This document shows positions 8,972 to 19,188 of a stretch of 64,000 nt of DNA, piece after piece. The stretch is from NCBI RefSeq assembly GCF_021441885.1, contig NZ_CP090438.1, positions 3,038,001 through 3,102,000 of the forward strand. The letters are read 5' to 3'. Origin of the DNA: Vibrio maritimus (lineage in GTDB: Bacteria > Pseudomonadota > Gammaproteobacteria > Enterobacterales > Vibrionaceae). Under the pieces are notes generated by a model that searched no databases, had not been told where the DNA came from, and worked only from the letters and a program-made list of their open reading frames with translations. Every line of letters begins with the position of its first letter. Position 1 is the stretch's first letter. The position numbers and the translations under genes were made by a program.

Positions 8972-11569
8972 TTACGCAGGCTCTTGGAAAATCACAGTAT
9001 CTGCTTTTTCCGTGTACTCAGCCATACGGTGGAAGTTTAGGTAACGGTAGGTATCCGCTGCCGTCGGGTCAATCTGCTTCATGTACTCTAGGTATTCTTC
9101 CTTAGTTGGGATCTTACCAAGAATCGCACCCACTGAAGAAAGCTCAGCCGACGCTAGATAGACATTCGCACCAGTACCCAAACGGTTCGGGAAGTTACGT
9201 GTCGAAGTCGACATTACCGTCGCTTCATCCGCTACGCGAGCCTGGTTACCCATACACAGTGAACAGCCCGGAGTTTCAATACGAACACCCGCACGGCCAA
9301 AGATACCGTAGTAACCTTCTGCAGTAAGCTGGTCACGGTCCATCTTCGTTGGTGGCGCAACCCATAGGCGCGTATCAAGCTGACCGTTGTACTTCTCTAG
9401 AAGCTTACCGGCGGCACGGAAGTGACCAATGTTCGTCATACATGAACCAATGAATACTTCACTAATTTCAGTACCTTGAACTTCAGATAGCAGACGAGCA
9501 TCATCTGGGTCGTTTGGCGCACACAAAATTGGTTCTGTTACGTCAGCCAAGTCGATTTCAATCACGTGAGCGTATTCTGCGTCACCGTCAGCTGTCATTA
9601 GCTCAGGGTTTGCTAGCCACTCTTCCATGCCAGTGATACGACGCTCAATTGTACGGCGGTCGCCGTAGCCTTCAGCAATCATCCACTTAAGCATAGTAAT
9701 GTTCGAGCTCAGGTACTCAGAAATAGAGTCTTGAGATAGCTTAACGGTACAACCCGCGGCACTTCGTTCAGCAGATGCGTCAGAAAGCTCAAATGCTTGC
9801 TCAACCGTTAGGTGCTCAACACCTTCAATCTCTAGAATACGGCCAGAGAACTCGTTGATCTTACCTGCTTTTTCAACCGTCAACAGGCCTTGCTTGATGC
9901 CGTAGTAAGGGATGGCATGAACAAGGTCACGTAGCGTGATACCCGGCTGCATCTCACCTTTAAAGCGAACCAAGATAGACTCAGGCATATCCAGTGGCAT
10001 AACGCCTGTCGCTGCGGCAAACGCAACTAGGCCAGAGCCTGCAGGGAAAGAGATACCTAGAGGGAAACGCGTATGAGAGTCACCACCTGTACCTACTGTA
10101 TCTGGCAGTAGCATGCGGTTTAGCCATGAGTGGATAACACCATCACCTGGACGAAGTGATACACCAGCACGGTTCATAATGAAATCAGGCAACGTATGGT
10201 GCGTGTTCACATCAACCGGTTTTGGATACGCAGACGTGTGACAGAATGACTGCATCACAAGGTCAGCTGAGAAGCCAAGACACGCTAGGTCTTTTAGCTC
10301 GTCTCGCGTCATTGGGCCGGTTGTATCTTGAGAGCCAACCGTTGTCATCTTAGGCTCACAGTATGTGCCCGGACGAATGCCTTCAACGCCACATGCTTTA
10401 CCCACCATCTTCTGAGCAAGCGTATAGCCTTTACCTGTATCTTCAGCAGCCACAGGAAGACGGAACACCTCAGAAGGAGCAAGGCCTAGAGATTGACGCG
10501 CTTTGTCTGTTAGACCGCGGCCGATGATAAGCGGAATACGACCACCAGCACGGACTTCATCAATCAATACGTCTGTTTTTAGACCAAATTCAGCCAGCGT
10601 TTCACCCGTAGCGTGGTCGCAAACTTTGCCTTCGTATGGGTAAACATCAATCACATCACCCATATTAAGTTTAGTCACGTCAACTTCGATAGGTAGCGCC
10701 CCTGCGTCTTCCATTGTGTTGAAGAAGATAGGTGCAATCTTACCGCCAAGTACGTAACCGCCAGCGCGTTTGTTTGGTACGTTAGGGATATCATCACCCA
10801 TAAACCAAAGCACAGAGTTGGTCGCTGATTTACGAGATGAGCCGGTACCCACAACGTCACCGACATAAACTAGCTGGTGACCTTTCTCTTTCAGCGCTTC
10901 GATCTGTTTGATTGGACCAATTGAGCCTGGTTGATCCGGGTCAATGCCATCGCGAGCGTTCTTAAGCATCGCTAGCGCGTGCACAGGGATATCTGGGCGC
11001 GACCATGCATCTGGTGCTGGGGATAGGTCATCGGTGTTTGTCTCACCCGTTACCTTGAAGACAGTGAGCGTGATCTTTTCTTGAAGCTCAGGTTTCGATA
11101 GGAACCATTCCGCTTCAGCCCAAGACGTAAGCACCTGCTTCGCATAAGCATTGCCAGCTTTTGCTTTCTCTTCGACATCGTAGAAGGCATCGAACATCAG
11201 TAGCGTGTGTGATAGGGCTTTAACCGCGATAGGGGCGAGCTCTGCATCATCAAGCAATGACACGAGAGATTCGATATTGTAACCGCCTTGCATTGTACCC
11301 AGCAGTTCAGCTGCTTTTTCACGGCTCACGAGAGGTGATTCCACTTCACCTTTGGTAATGGCCGTCAGAAAGCCGGCTTTAACGTAAGCAGCTTCATCAA
11401 CACCTGGTGGGATACGATTCTCTAGGAGGTCGAGGATAAACTCTTCTTCACCTTGAGGCGGGTTCTTTAGTAATTCAACAAGTCCTGCAACTTGTTCAGC
11501 GTCTAAGGGTCTAGGAACAACTCCTTCGGCAGCACGCTCTTCGACGTGTTTACGGTAGGCTTCAAGCAC
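8972..11569 (-). CDS. acnB: Aconitate hydratase B
   Basis: [4Fe-4S] TCA-cycle enzyme that interconverts citrate and isocitrate; it can also act on 2-methylaconitate in some bacteria. The protein has 865 residues, identical in length to E. coli AcnB, with the N-terminal HEAT-like domain, then the swivel domain, then the catalytic domains. Cluster cysteines are recognisable in the C-terminal third (SVxSFCHTSAY region and PGCSLCMGNQA). The start is GTG at 11569 (family start xLEAYRKHVEERAAEG), preceded by GAGAGGAA. An in-frame upstream extension of 32 codons has no family counterpart. The gene is monocistronic. As an iron-sulfur protein it is a plausible moonlighting RNA-binding protein, as in E. 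coli. Confidence 0.97.
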   Translation of the reverse strand: MLEAYRKHVEERAAEGVVPRPLDAEQVAGLVELLKNPPQGEEEFILDLLENRIPPGVDEAAYVKAGFLTAITKGEVESPLVSREKAAELLGTMQGGYNIESLVSLLDDAELAPIAVKALSHTLLMFDAFYDVEEKAKAGNAYAKQVLTSWAEAEWFLSKPELQEKITLTVFKVTGETNTDDLSPAPDAWSRPDIPVHALAMLKNARDGIDPDQPGSIGPIKQIEALKEKGHQLVYVGDVVGTGSSRKSATNSVLWFMGDDIPNVPNKRAGGYVLGGKIAPIFFNTMEDAGALPIEVDVTKLNMGDVIDVYPYEGKVCDHATGETLAEFGLKTDVLIDEVRAGGRIPLIIGRGLTDKARQSLGLAPSEVFRLPVAAEDTGKGYTLAQKMVGKACGVEGIRPGTYCEPKMTTVGSQDTTGPMTRDELKDLACLGFSADLVMQSFCHTSAYPKPVDVNTHHTLPDFIMNRAGVSLRPGDGVIHSWLNRMLLPDTVGTGGDSHTRFPLGISFPAGSGLVAFAAATGVMPLDMPESILVRFKGEMQPGITLRDLVHAIPYYGIKQGLLTVEKAGKINEFSGRILEIEGVEHLTVEQAFELSDASAERSAAGCTVKLSQDSISEYLSSNITMLKWMIAEGYGDRRTIERRITGMEEWLANPELMTADGDAEYAHVIEIDLADVTEPILCAPNDPDDARLLSEVQGTEISEVFIGSCMTNIGHFRAAGKLLEKYNGQLDTRLWVAPPTKMDRDQLTAEGYYGIFGRAGVRIETPGCSLCMGNQARVADEATVMSTSTRNFPNRLGTGANVYLASAELSSVGAILGKIPTKEEYLEYMKQIDPTAADTYRYLNFHRMAEYTEKADTVIFQEPA

Positions 11570-11887
11570 GACTTTTTTCCTCTCATTGCGGTCCCTCCTT
11601 ATAATTAGAATTCGGAGTGGACATCCTTGGAAACTTGGCTCTCCCTTGCCATTGGTCGTCTTCAACTAATTGAATCAACAGCGCCAGAGAGGCCAAACTG
11701 TGGGGCGAAGGATATCAAATTTAACCTTAAATTAAAATCTTCCCATTTTGACCAACATTGCAAGTTTGAGTAAAAATCAACGATTTCTGACTAAACTAGC
11801 AGCGAGTTAGCGTCAAGATGACCCTTCATTTTTAGCATTTATATTCAACATAATCCTGAGTGATGACGAACTCTAGAATCATAAAAA
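11570..11887. promoter_or_regulatory. acnB upstream region
   Basis: A 318-base gap between the end of the patatin-like gene and acnB, both on the minus strand. It must contain the acnB promoter and the 3' end of the upstream transcript. I see AT-rich stretches (11715-11745) but no convincing hairpin terminator, no confident promoter boxes and no small ORF with a ribosome site. Confidence 0.4.
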
Positions 11888-14206
11888 TTAGTAAGCAGCA
11901 CCAATAATCAAGTAGAAAGAGCGCAGTCCTGTCTCAACCTGTCCATAAGAGAGCATGATTGGACCAACAGGTGAGTCAATCCCTGCAAACAGTGAACCAG
12001 CCAAGTACAATGGCGCGTTAGATAGGTTTCTATCGCCATCCCACACCCCGCCATATTCCGCTGATGCACCTAAATATACCGGTGATTGGAACATACCAAA
12101 GTCGTTATCGAACCAACGATATCGATAGACGACACTGCCGAACACTTTGTTTTGACCAATCAAGCTGTTTCGAGGAATACCCGACATGTTCAAGAAGCCG
12201 CCTAACTCTCGGGGACTCACCGGTAACGAGTCATTCTCCGTTTCAATCATACCCGCGTCAAACGAGCCAACAAAGGTATTACGCCCTGTGGTATGAGCAT
12301 ATTTCGTTTGGATGCTAATTTCTTGAGCGTGGTCTGAAAACTCTGATATTCCAGCATTTATGTTTTGTTCGCCACTATCGCGAGAGTGCAGATACTCAAG
12401 ATCTACATACCAACCTTTTGTCGGCAAACTAAAGTCATCAAGCGTATCAAGGCGGTAGTTTACAAATAAGCCACGACGGTCAAAATCAAACTTGCCAGCC
12501 GATGGCAATGGAGAAACAAAAGACTCCCCTTTAGTGAACCGCGCACCAACCTTAAACTCTTGCCACAAAGTAGGTTGATAGCCGGCGGCTACCTCTCCTT
12601 GCCACTCTCGATAAGTAACAGGAATGAAATCTGCACTGCCTTCTAGCGCCGGGGTCACGCACTCCTCTTCCGTTTCATTCACCTGACAAAGCACGCTTCG
12701 CTTATCACTGTTGTACTTAACGCCTGCTAACCAAAAGAAATCTTGATTGAGCATAAACGGCGAATAGAGCTCTGCTTCAACGCGTTTATCGGTGCCGAAG
12801 TCGGCATTGACGCGCAACTCTGCGCCACGATCATTCAGGTCGGTAAAGTTGGTAGAGACACCGATAGAGTAAAAGCTGTTGGCGTTAAAGTCCTCTTCTA
12901 GGTAGAAACGGAAGTCCATGTAGTTTGGTCCCCAAGACTTCTCTTTGACGTTGACGATTAGGTTGGTTTCCCCTTCCACCTCTTTGTACTGATATGTAAT
13001 GAGTTCAAAACGATCCAGCGCATAGAGTTCTTCGATTCGTTGTTCAATTTCGTCGGTTTCCAACTGCTCGCCAGCGGCAAGCCCTAAACGAGTAGTAATG
13101 AGCTCGTCGCTATAATGGCTTTGGTTATTTATCACTATCTTGTCAACGACGTTCTCGTCACCATAAACCAGCTCTCTTCGTGCCGCCTGCTTGTCATCAA
13201 TATAACGTTGATAGTTAGCACCATTGACAGACAAAGCTCTGAGTTGCTGTTCGTTTTGATAAGCTGCCTGATAACCCAGCTCATAAGCGTCTGGCATTGA
13301 AGAGAAGTCCGTTGTGGCAATCTGACCCACCGTTGGGTGTAAATAGATATCTCCCTCTTCCAGAGCCTGCATCTGCTCTTCAGTACTTCGACGCACTAAA
13401 TAGTTCGATAGCTGCTCACCTACGGTAAAGAAGCTGCTGAAGTCTTCTCGCGTTTTGTAGTCACTGCTGATATCGACGGCAATGATAATATCGGCGCCCA
13501 TCTCTTTAGCGAGTTCGACCGGCATGTTATTGGTCACGCCGCCATCGACCAAGAGATAATCACCAAGTTCATAGGGTGGTAACGCGCCAGGGACGGACAT
13601 ACTCGCCATCATTGCATCGACAAGGTAACCGTCGCCCAACACAACAGGCTCTAGTTTTAGAATATCCGTCGCGACGGAGCGGTAAGGAATAGCCAGCTCA
13701 TCAAAGGATTCAAATGCAGGAAGGTTGCCGGTGGTCTTACGCAAGATACGCAGCATATTTTGGCCTTGCACCACGCCTTTCGGTGCTTCGATAGAGCCAA
13801 AGTGTAACCCTAAATCGGTGCGGATTTGGTATCGGTCTTCCGCTTCTTTATCGCGAACCCGACGCTGGCTTCGACTCACTCGATCTCGATAGCCATTGTT
13901 CCAATCGACAGTGTAAATAAAGCTCTCGATCTCTTCAGCACTCATCCCTGTGGCGTAGAGTCCGCCTACATAAGCACCCATGCTGGTACCCGTGAGGATA
14001 TCGACGGGGATTTGCATCTCTTCAAGCGCTTTTAAGACGCCAATATGCGCCGCGCCTTTGGCACCACCGCCAGCGAGCACGACACCTATCTTAGGTCTAT
14101 CCTGAGAGTTCAATGCAGACTCTGTTGAGTCTTGAGCTGCGACCATTCCACTGCAAGAAAAGGCCACGACGGCTACCAGCCAATGAGTTAGGCGTTTCAC
14201 ATTCAT
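11888..14206 (-). CDS. Patatin-like phospholipase with outer-membrane beta-barrel (PlpD-type)
   Basis: Predicted two-part outer-membrane protein of 772 residues. A signal peptide (cleavage near Ala24) precedes a patatin domain with the oxyanion loop GGGAKGAAHIG, the nucleophile Ser75 in GTSMG and Asp221 in VDGG, so the catalytic Ser-Asp dyad is intact. Then comes a POTRA-like segment (about 345-420) and a C-terminal Omp85-like barrel that ends LIIGAAY. This is the architecture of type Vd autotransporters such as PlpD of Pseudomonas, which carry a phospholipase. The substrate and whether the domain is released are unknown. The gene follows mrcB by 76 bases, with a palindrome between them. Confidence 0.88.
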   Translation of the reverse strand: MNVKRLTHWLVAVVAFSCSGMVAAQDSTESALNSQDRPKIGVVLAGGGAKGAAHIGVLKALEEMQIPVDILTGTSMGAYVGGLYATGMSAEEIESFIYTVDWNNGYRDRVSRSQRRVRDKEAEDRYQIRTDLGLHFGSIEAPKGVVQGQNMLRILRKTTGNLPAFESFDELAIPYRSVATDILKLEPVVLGDGYLVDAMMASMSVPGALPPYELGDYLLVDGGVTNNMPVELAKEMGADIIIAVDISSDYKTREDFSSFFTVGEQLSNYLVRRSTEEQMQALEEGDIYLHPTVGQIATTDFSSMPDAYELGYQAAYQNEQQLRALSVNGANYQRYIDDKQAARRELVYGDENVVDKIVINNQSHYSDELITTRLGLAAGEQLETDEIEQRIEELYALDRFELITYQYKEVEGETNLIVNVKEKSWGPNYMDFRFYLEEDFNANSFYSIGVSTNFTDLNDRGAELRVNADFGTDKRVEAELYSPFMLNQDFFWLAGVKYNSDKRSVLCQVNETEEECVTPALEGSADFIPVTYREWQGEVAAGYQPTLWQEFKVGARFTKGESFVSPLPSAGKFDFDRRGLFVNYRLDTLDDFSLPTKGWYVDLEYLHSRDSGEQNINAGISEFSDHAQEISIQTKYAHTTGRNTFVGSFDAGMIETENDSLPVSPRELGGFLNMSGIPRNSLIGQNKVFGSVVYRYRWFDNDFGMFQSPVYLGASAEYGGVWDGDRNLSNAPLYLAGSLFAGIDSPVGPIMLSYGQVETGLRSFYLIIGAAY

Positions 14207-14232
14207 CCCTAAAAGCGCTTTGTTATTATGGT

Positions 14233-14250
14233 TAATATATCAATATATTA
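14233..14250. promoter_or_regulatory. Perfect 18-base palindrome upstream of the patatin-like gene
   Basis: TAATATATCAATATATTA: two eight-base arms around CA, 27 bases upstream of the start codon and inside a 76-base gap. AT-rich dyads like this are typical of ArsR/SmtB-family winged-helix repressors. The regulator is unknown. Confidence 0.45.
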
Positions 14251-14282
14251 GCCGTTCTCAGAATAATTAACACTAGTCCAAT

Positions 14283-16673
14283 TTACCAATCAAATAGATT
14301 TTTGATCCACTGTTTGGGCTGATTATCACAAGAGGCTTTGAGCTGTCCGCCTTCATCCCATACAGGCAATTGGTATTCATTGTGACAATCGAGCTGCAAA
14401 GCCCCATCACTCTGCTTAGCGAAGCCGATCATGCTGATATCCTTGGGCCAAGGCAGCACCAGCTTTTCTGGAATACGCGCAGCAAGATAATCGGAGTACA
14501 CCCGTAGTGCGCCACTCGAACCGGTAAGCTTGGTCGACTTATTATCATCGCGCCCAACCCAGATCGTCGTCACTTCACGTCCATCGACACCCACAAACCA
14601 GCTATCACGAGTGTCATTACTGGTGCCCGTTTTACCCGCAAGGGCAGCCCATGCAAACTGGCTATTAAGGTAGCGGCCAGTCCCTTCTGCAACCCCTTTT
14701 TTCATGGCAAAAGTAGTCAGCCAAGCCGCTTGCTGGGGCACCTTCTGTTGCGCTTTTGGTAGCGATCGATAAATGACATCACCGTCAACCGAAACGACAG
14801 AACGTAAGGTGGATAGCTCAGCCTGTCGACCCGAGTTAGACAGCGTTTGGAACATCTGCGCTACTTGGTAAGGCGTCAGCGATAGGGACCCTAAGAACAT
14901 TGAAGGAACAGGGCGAATTTCATTCGCATCGACACCCAAGCGAACAAGGGTGTCCGATACATTTTTGATGCCTAGAGCCATACCTAAGCGCACCGTCGGC
15001 ACGTTGAGTGATTTTGCTAACGCTTCGTAAAGCGGTACATCGCCTCGGAACTTACGGTCGTAGTTTCTTGGCTGCCAAACGTTGCCTTTACTTCCTTTTA
15101 GGGTGATTGGCGTGTCCTGAAGGGTACTCGCGAGATCATAGGCCTCCGGCTGCTCTAGAGCTGTGAGATAAACAGCGGGTTTGACTAGGGAACCAATCGG
15201 CCTGCTGGCATTAAGCGCTCGGTTAAATCCGCTGTAACCCGTACGTTTACCACCCACCATAGCGCGGATTTCACCGGTGTTACGGTCAACCGCAACCGCC
15301 GCCGCTTCGAGCCCTTTGCCCGATGTCTTTTCAAGCTGCGGGATACGTTTAGCGATGGCTTTTTCAAGTTTGTCTTGCGATACGGGATCAAGTGACGTGT
15401 AAATACGAACGCCTTTCGACGACGTCATCTTGTCACCCACTTTACTGCGCAGTTCACGCTTTAGCTGTTGGAAGTACGCAGGCTGACGACTGGCAATTTG
15501 TGGGTTCTTTTGCAAATCAAGATCGCGCGAGGCAGCCATTTCAAACTCACGCCCCGTAAGCATGCCTTGGTCCATCATCAGTCGTAGCACGAGGTCACGA
15601 CGCTGTTTGGCACGCTCTGGGTGACGAATTGGGTTGTAATAAGATGGCCCTTTTACCATACCCACCAGCATAGCAAGCTGGTCAATACGTAAGTCTTGCA
15701 ATGGCTGACCAAAATAGAGACGCGAGGCGAGACCAAAGCCATGAATCGCTTCACCGCGGCTTTGACCAAGGTACACCTCATTGAGATAGGCTTCTAAGAT
15801 CCGGTCTTTGCTGTAGCGGTAGTCCAAAATCAGCGCAATCAGCACCTCACGGACCTTACGCCACAATGTACGCTCACTGGTCAAAAATAAGTTCTTGGCT
15901 AACTGCTGGGTTAGCGTACTGCCACCTTGAACGGTTCTGCCTGCACGAATATTGGCGAAGAAAGCACGGGCGATTGCCGTCGGTGAAACACCATCGTGCT
16001 GATAAAAGTCTCTATCTTCGGTGGCAATTAATGCATCGATCATGACCTCAGGAAACTGATCTCGTCTCAAGAAAAGTCGCTGCTCATCCGCTTGTTTCTC
16101 GAGCATACCCAGCATCTTAGGTTCGATACGCAGAAAGCCAAGATCACCCTTTTTCTCTAGTGATTGGATGCGCGTCAGCGTGCCATCATTGAAGTAAAGC
16201 ATGACATGGCGATCAGGCTCAGGGCCATCAGCAAACTCAAAGGGGCGACGAATGAGTTCGACTTTACTGGAAGACGACGAATACTCTCCGGGATGACGCG
16301 GCTGAGACACTTTTCGATAACTGAGGACGTCCAACTCATTACGCAGTTGTTGGACTGTGATCTCATCACCCACCGATAGATTGAGCACTCGGGCATAGAC
16401 TACCGTTGGCAGCTCGAACAGCTCACCCTCGAAGCGCTCCTTCACCACTTGGTCCAGATAGTAAAGCACCGCCCCCATAGCGACGACACCGACTAACGCG
16501 AGCTTCCAGCCGATAGAGAACAGGCGCTTACCCCAGCCGACCTTACGTTTGCCACGCGTCGATTTGCGCTTGGGACGTCGTGTGCTCGTTTTGCGTTTGG
16601 TCGCTGGCTTAGCCACGCTCTTTTTAGGCGCTGGTTTCTTTCCCGCTGCTGCTAACTTATTTCTTGTTATCAT
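14283..16673 (-). CDS. mrcB: Penicillin-binding protein 1B
   Basis: Bifunctional peptidoglycan glycosyltransferase/transpeptidase anchored in the inner membrane, 796 residues. A Lys/Arg-rich cytoplasmic tail (residues 1-47) leads to one TM helix (about 50-70), a UB2H-like domain, the GT51 domain with ATEDRDFYQHDG and GGSTLTQQLAKN, and the transpeptidase with the SxxK serine in GSLVKP and AGKTGTSND. All catalytic motifs are intact. Its ATG overlaps the hrpB stop codon by four bases (ATGA), so translation is probably coupled to hrpB. Confidence 0.96.
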   Translation of the reverse strand: MITRNKLAAAGKKPAPKKSVAKPATKRKTSTRRPKRKSTRGKRKVGWGKRLFSIGWKLALVGVVAMGAVLYYLDQVVKERFEGELFELPTVVYARVLNLSVGDEITVQQLRNELDVLSYRKVSQPRHPGEYSSSSSKVELIRRPFEFADGPEPDRHVMLYFNDGTLTRIQSLEKKGDLGFLRIEPKMLGMLEKQADEQRLFLRRDQFPEVMIDALIATEDRDFYQHDGVSPTAIARAFFANIRAGRTVQGGSTLTQQLAKNLFLTSERTLWRKVREVLIALILDYRYSKDRILEAYLNEVYLGQSRGEAIHGFGLASRLYFGQPLQDLRIDQLAMLVGMVKGPSYYNPIRHPERAKQRRDLVLRLMMDQGMLTGREFEMAASRDLDLQKNPQIASRQPAYFQQLKRELRSKVGDKMTSSKGVRIYTSLDPVSQDKLEKAIAKRIPQLEKTSGKGLEAAAVAVDRNTGEIRAMVGGKRTGYSGFNRALNASRPIGSLVKPAVYLTALEQPEAYDLASTLQDTPITLKGSKGNVWQPRNYDRKFRGDVPLYEALAKSLNVPTVRLGMALGIKNVSDTLVRLGVDANEIRPVPSMFLGSLSLTPYQVAQMFQTLSNSGRQAELSTLRSVVSVDGDVIYRSLPKAQQKVPQQAAWLTTFAMKKGVAEGTGRYLNSQFAWAALAGKTGTSNDTRDSWFVGVDGREVTTIWVGRDDNKSTKLTGSSGALRVYSDYLAARIPEKLVLPWPKDISMIGFAKQSDGALQLDCHNEYQLPVWDEGGQLKASCDNQPKQWIKNLFDW

Positions 16674-19132
16674 GAATCTAATTGTCTTTTGGTTTTACTG
16701 GTGGCTTGATGATTCATTGGGTCATCTGGCCATGGGTGCTTGGGATAGCGCCCCTTCATTTCTTTCTGTACTTGCTTATAAGCACCTTGCCAAAACGCGG
16801 CAAGATCTCGAGTAATTTGCAGTGGTCTTTGTGCTGGAGAAAGCAGCTCCAATACAATGGGTTGCGTCCCTTTTGCTATCGTTGGTGACACTTTTTCACC
16901 AAACATCTCTTGAAGCTTCACGGACAACGTTGGCGCCTCACCAACCTGATAGCGGATCTTCTTACGATTTCCGGACGCCACGGTTAGATGTGTCGGTAAC
17001 CATTCATCGAGTTGCTTCGCTTTCTCCCAGCCGAGTAAGGCTTCTAAGGCGGCGACAACATCCACTTTTTTTAGCTGCTTGGCATTGGTTACGCCATGCA
17101 TAAATGGCAGCAACCATTCATCCAGATTCGCCAACAAATCTTTTGAAGACATGGCTGGCCATTTGTCATTCTCTAGCCATAGTGCGGCACATTGCACACG
17201 TTGAGTTAGCTCCTCGGCTTTGTCAGTCCAACTCAACACACTTAATCCTCTACGCCGAACGTAACTGAGCAATGCCTGTGAAATATCCGCATCTTCAGGA
17301 ACTGTGGTTTCTCTACTTTCCACCACGAGAGACCCAATGCGTCGCTGCTCACTGGCGACAACGCGTCCTTTGTTATCGTCCCACTCCACTAGGGTTGCCT
17401 CATCGACCATCTCAGGCAACAGAGTATTGATCTGCTCAAAAGTGATCGGAGCCGCTTTGAAGATGGCGCTACTGCCCTGCCCTGTTCTCATCAAGTCCAC
17501 TACCACTAGCATGGCCTCATCCGACAAGCGATGCTGTTGATCCACAGAAGCACCATGACCATTGGCAAGCACGTAGAGGCCTGACTGCTTGCGAGCTAAG
17601 GCTATTCTATCTGGGAATGCCAACGCTGCGACAACGCCAAGTAAAGATTCGTCAACTTCATTAACATTAAAGCGACAAGAAAAGCGTGATGATAAGGTTT
17701 TCGCTCGCTGTTTCAGAGCGTTGTTTCGTGGGTGTCTCGCTTGTTGCCAGCGGTGCAAAGATTGGCGAAGGTCGACTTCATTACGCTCTGGCTCTTCAAT
17801 CAAAGCGCATAATGCAACCGCACTCTTCAAGGCTTGCTCATCAATGAGGTTCGCTTGTAGCAGCATACTTGCCATTCGAGGCTCAACGCCTAACTGATAG
17901 GCTTCATTGCCAAGCGCTGTGGCTTTCCCCGTTTCATCGATAAGCTTTAGCGCAATCAGTAGCGACTTTGCTTGCTCAAGATGAGTAAATTTAGGTTCAT
18001 CGATCCACGCGAGCTCACTTGCCTCATGACAACCCCAGCGGATCAATTCGAGCTGAAGCGAAGCGAGATCACTTCGCAATATCTCTGGCGTGCTCTGTTC
18101 AGGCTGTGCCTGAAACTGGCTCTCACTGTAAAGACGGACACACAAACCTGGCTCAGTCCTTCCCGCACGACCCGCTCGCTGAATAGCGGACGATTGTGCG
18201 ATACGTCCTTGCTCGAGCTTTGATATTCCGGTCTTTAAATCGAACCAAGCCTGATTTTCTAAACCAGAGTCCACCACAAGGCGGATACCTTCAATGGTCA
18301 ACGAGGTCTCGGCGATATTGGTCGCGAGTACGACTTTGCGCTCTCCTGCCTTGGCTGGCTGTATCGCAGCCTGCTGCGTTGCAAAGTCTAACTGACCGTA
18401 GAGTGGGCAAACTGTGGCATCTAGGTTGGCCTTTTGCAGCAGTTCTTGTACACGTTTTATTGCCCCGACTCCAGGAAGAAACGCCAGCAGGGAGCCGGAC
18501 TCACGAATGAGTAGCCGCTCTACCTGCTTGGCCATAAAGTCGGGCAGATAATCATTTTGAGACATGGGCTGATAATCTATGTCGACCGGATACGAGCGTC
18601 CCTCTGATTGAATAAACTGAGCGGTTGGTAACACCCGAACTAGGTCATCTGGATCCAGCGTTGCTGACATTACGACGATCTTAAGATCTTCTCGCAGTGC
18701 TTCTTGGCTCTCTAGAGCAAAGGCTAACGCGGTATCAGCATGTAAACTGCGCTCATGAAACTCATCAAAAATGATCATATCGATGCCCGTCAGCTCAGGA
18801 TCATCTTGCAGCATTCGCGTCAATATACCTTCGGTGACCACTTCAAGCTTGGTGCTTGCACTCACTTTAGACTCACCACGGACTCGATAACCCACCTGCT
18901 TACCGACGGGCTCTCCCAGTTGGGCTGCGACATACATTGCGATGTTTCGCGCCGCTATCCGACGAGGCTCAAGCATAACGACCTTACCCGAGATAATACC
19001 CGACAGAACCAACTTGAGGGGAAAGTGTGTCGACTTACCCGCACCTGTGGCCGCTTTTAAGATGATTTGATCCGATGTGCGAATAGCTTCAAAGAGCTCT
19101 GGCAACACGTGTTCGATGGGCAATTGTGACAA
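16670..19132 (-). CDS. hrpB: ATP-dependent RNA helicase HrpB
   Basis: DEAH-box helicase of 820 residues. Walker A AATGAGKST and the DEFHERSL motif (a DEAH variant, as in E. coli HrpB) lie in the N-terminal RecA half, followed by SAT and QRAGRAGRTEPG in the second half and the HrpB C-terminal domain. The cellular role in E. coli is poorly defined. The start is a rare TTG at 19132, preceded by AAGG at usable spacing, giving MSQLPIEHVLPELF, which lines up with the family N-terminus; no nearby ATG fits. First gene of an hrpB-mrcB pair, divergent from sfsA. Confidence 0.93.
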   Translation of the reverse strand: MSQLPIEHVLPELFEAIRTSDQIILKAATGAGKSTHFPLKLVLSGIISGKVVMLEPRRIAARNIAMYVAAQLGEPVGKQVGYRVRGESKVSASTKLEVVTEGILTRMLQDDPELTGIDMIIFDEFHERSLHADTALAFALESQEALREDLKIVVMSATLDPDDLVRVLPTAQFIQSEGRSYPVDIDYQPMSQNDYLPDFMAKQVERLLIRESGSLLAFLPGVGAIKRVQELLQKANLDATVCPLYGQLDFATQQAAIQPAKAGERKVVLATNIAETSLTIEGIRLVVDSGLENQAWFDLKTGISKLEQGRIAQSSAIQRAGRAGRTEPGLCVRLYSESQFQAQPEQSTPEILRSDLASLQLELIRWGCHEASELAWIDEPKFTHLEQAKSLLIALKLIDETGKATALGNEAYQLGVEPRMASMLLQANLIDEQALKSAVALCALIEEPERNEVDLRQSLHRWQQARHPRNNALKQRAKTLSSRFSCRFNVNEVDESLLGVVAALAFPDRIALARKQSGLYVLANGHGASVDQQHRLSDEAMLVVVDLMRTGQGSSAIFKAAPITFEQINTLLPEMVDEATLVEWDDNKGRVVASEQRRIGSLVVESRETTVPEDADISQALLSYVRRRGLSVLSWTDKAEELTQRVQCAALWLENDKWPAMSSKDLLANLDEWLLPFMHGVTNAKQLKKVDVVAALEALLGWEKAKQLDEWLPTHLTVASGNRKKIRYQVGEAPTLSVKLQEMFGEKVSPTIAKGTQPIVLELLSPAQRPLQITRDLAAFWQGAYKQVQKEMKGRYPKHPWPDDPMNHQATSKTKRQLDS

Positions 19133-19188
19133 CGCAATGACCTTATGATGTAATGAGGCTCATCATTCTAATAAAAAACGGCCTCAAA

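Noticed and set aside
11570..11665. 32-codon N-terminal extension of acnB
   Set aside because: The GTG at 11569 gives exactly the E. coli AcnB length and has a good ribosome site.
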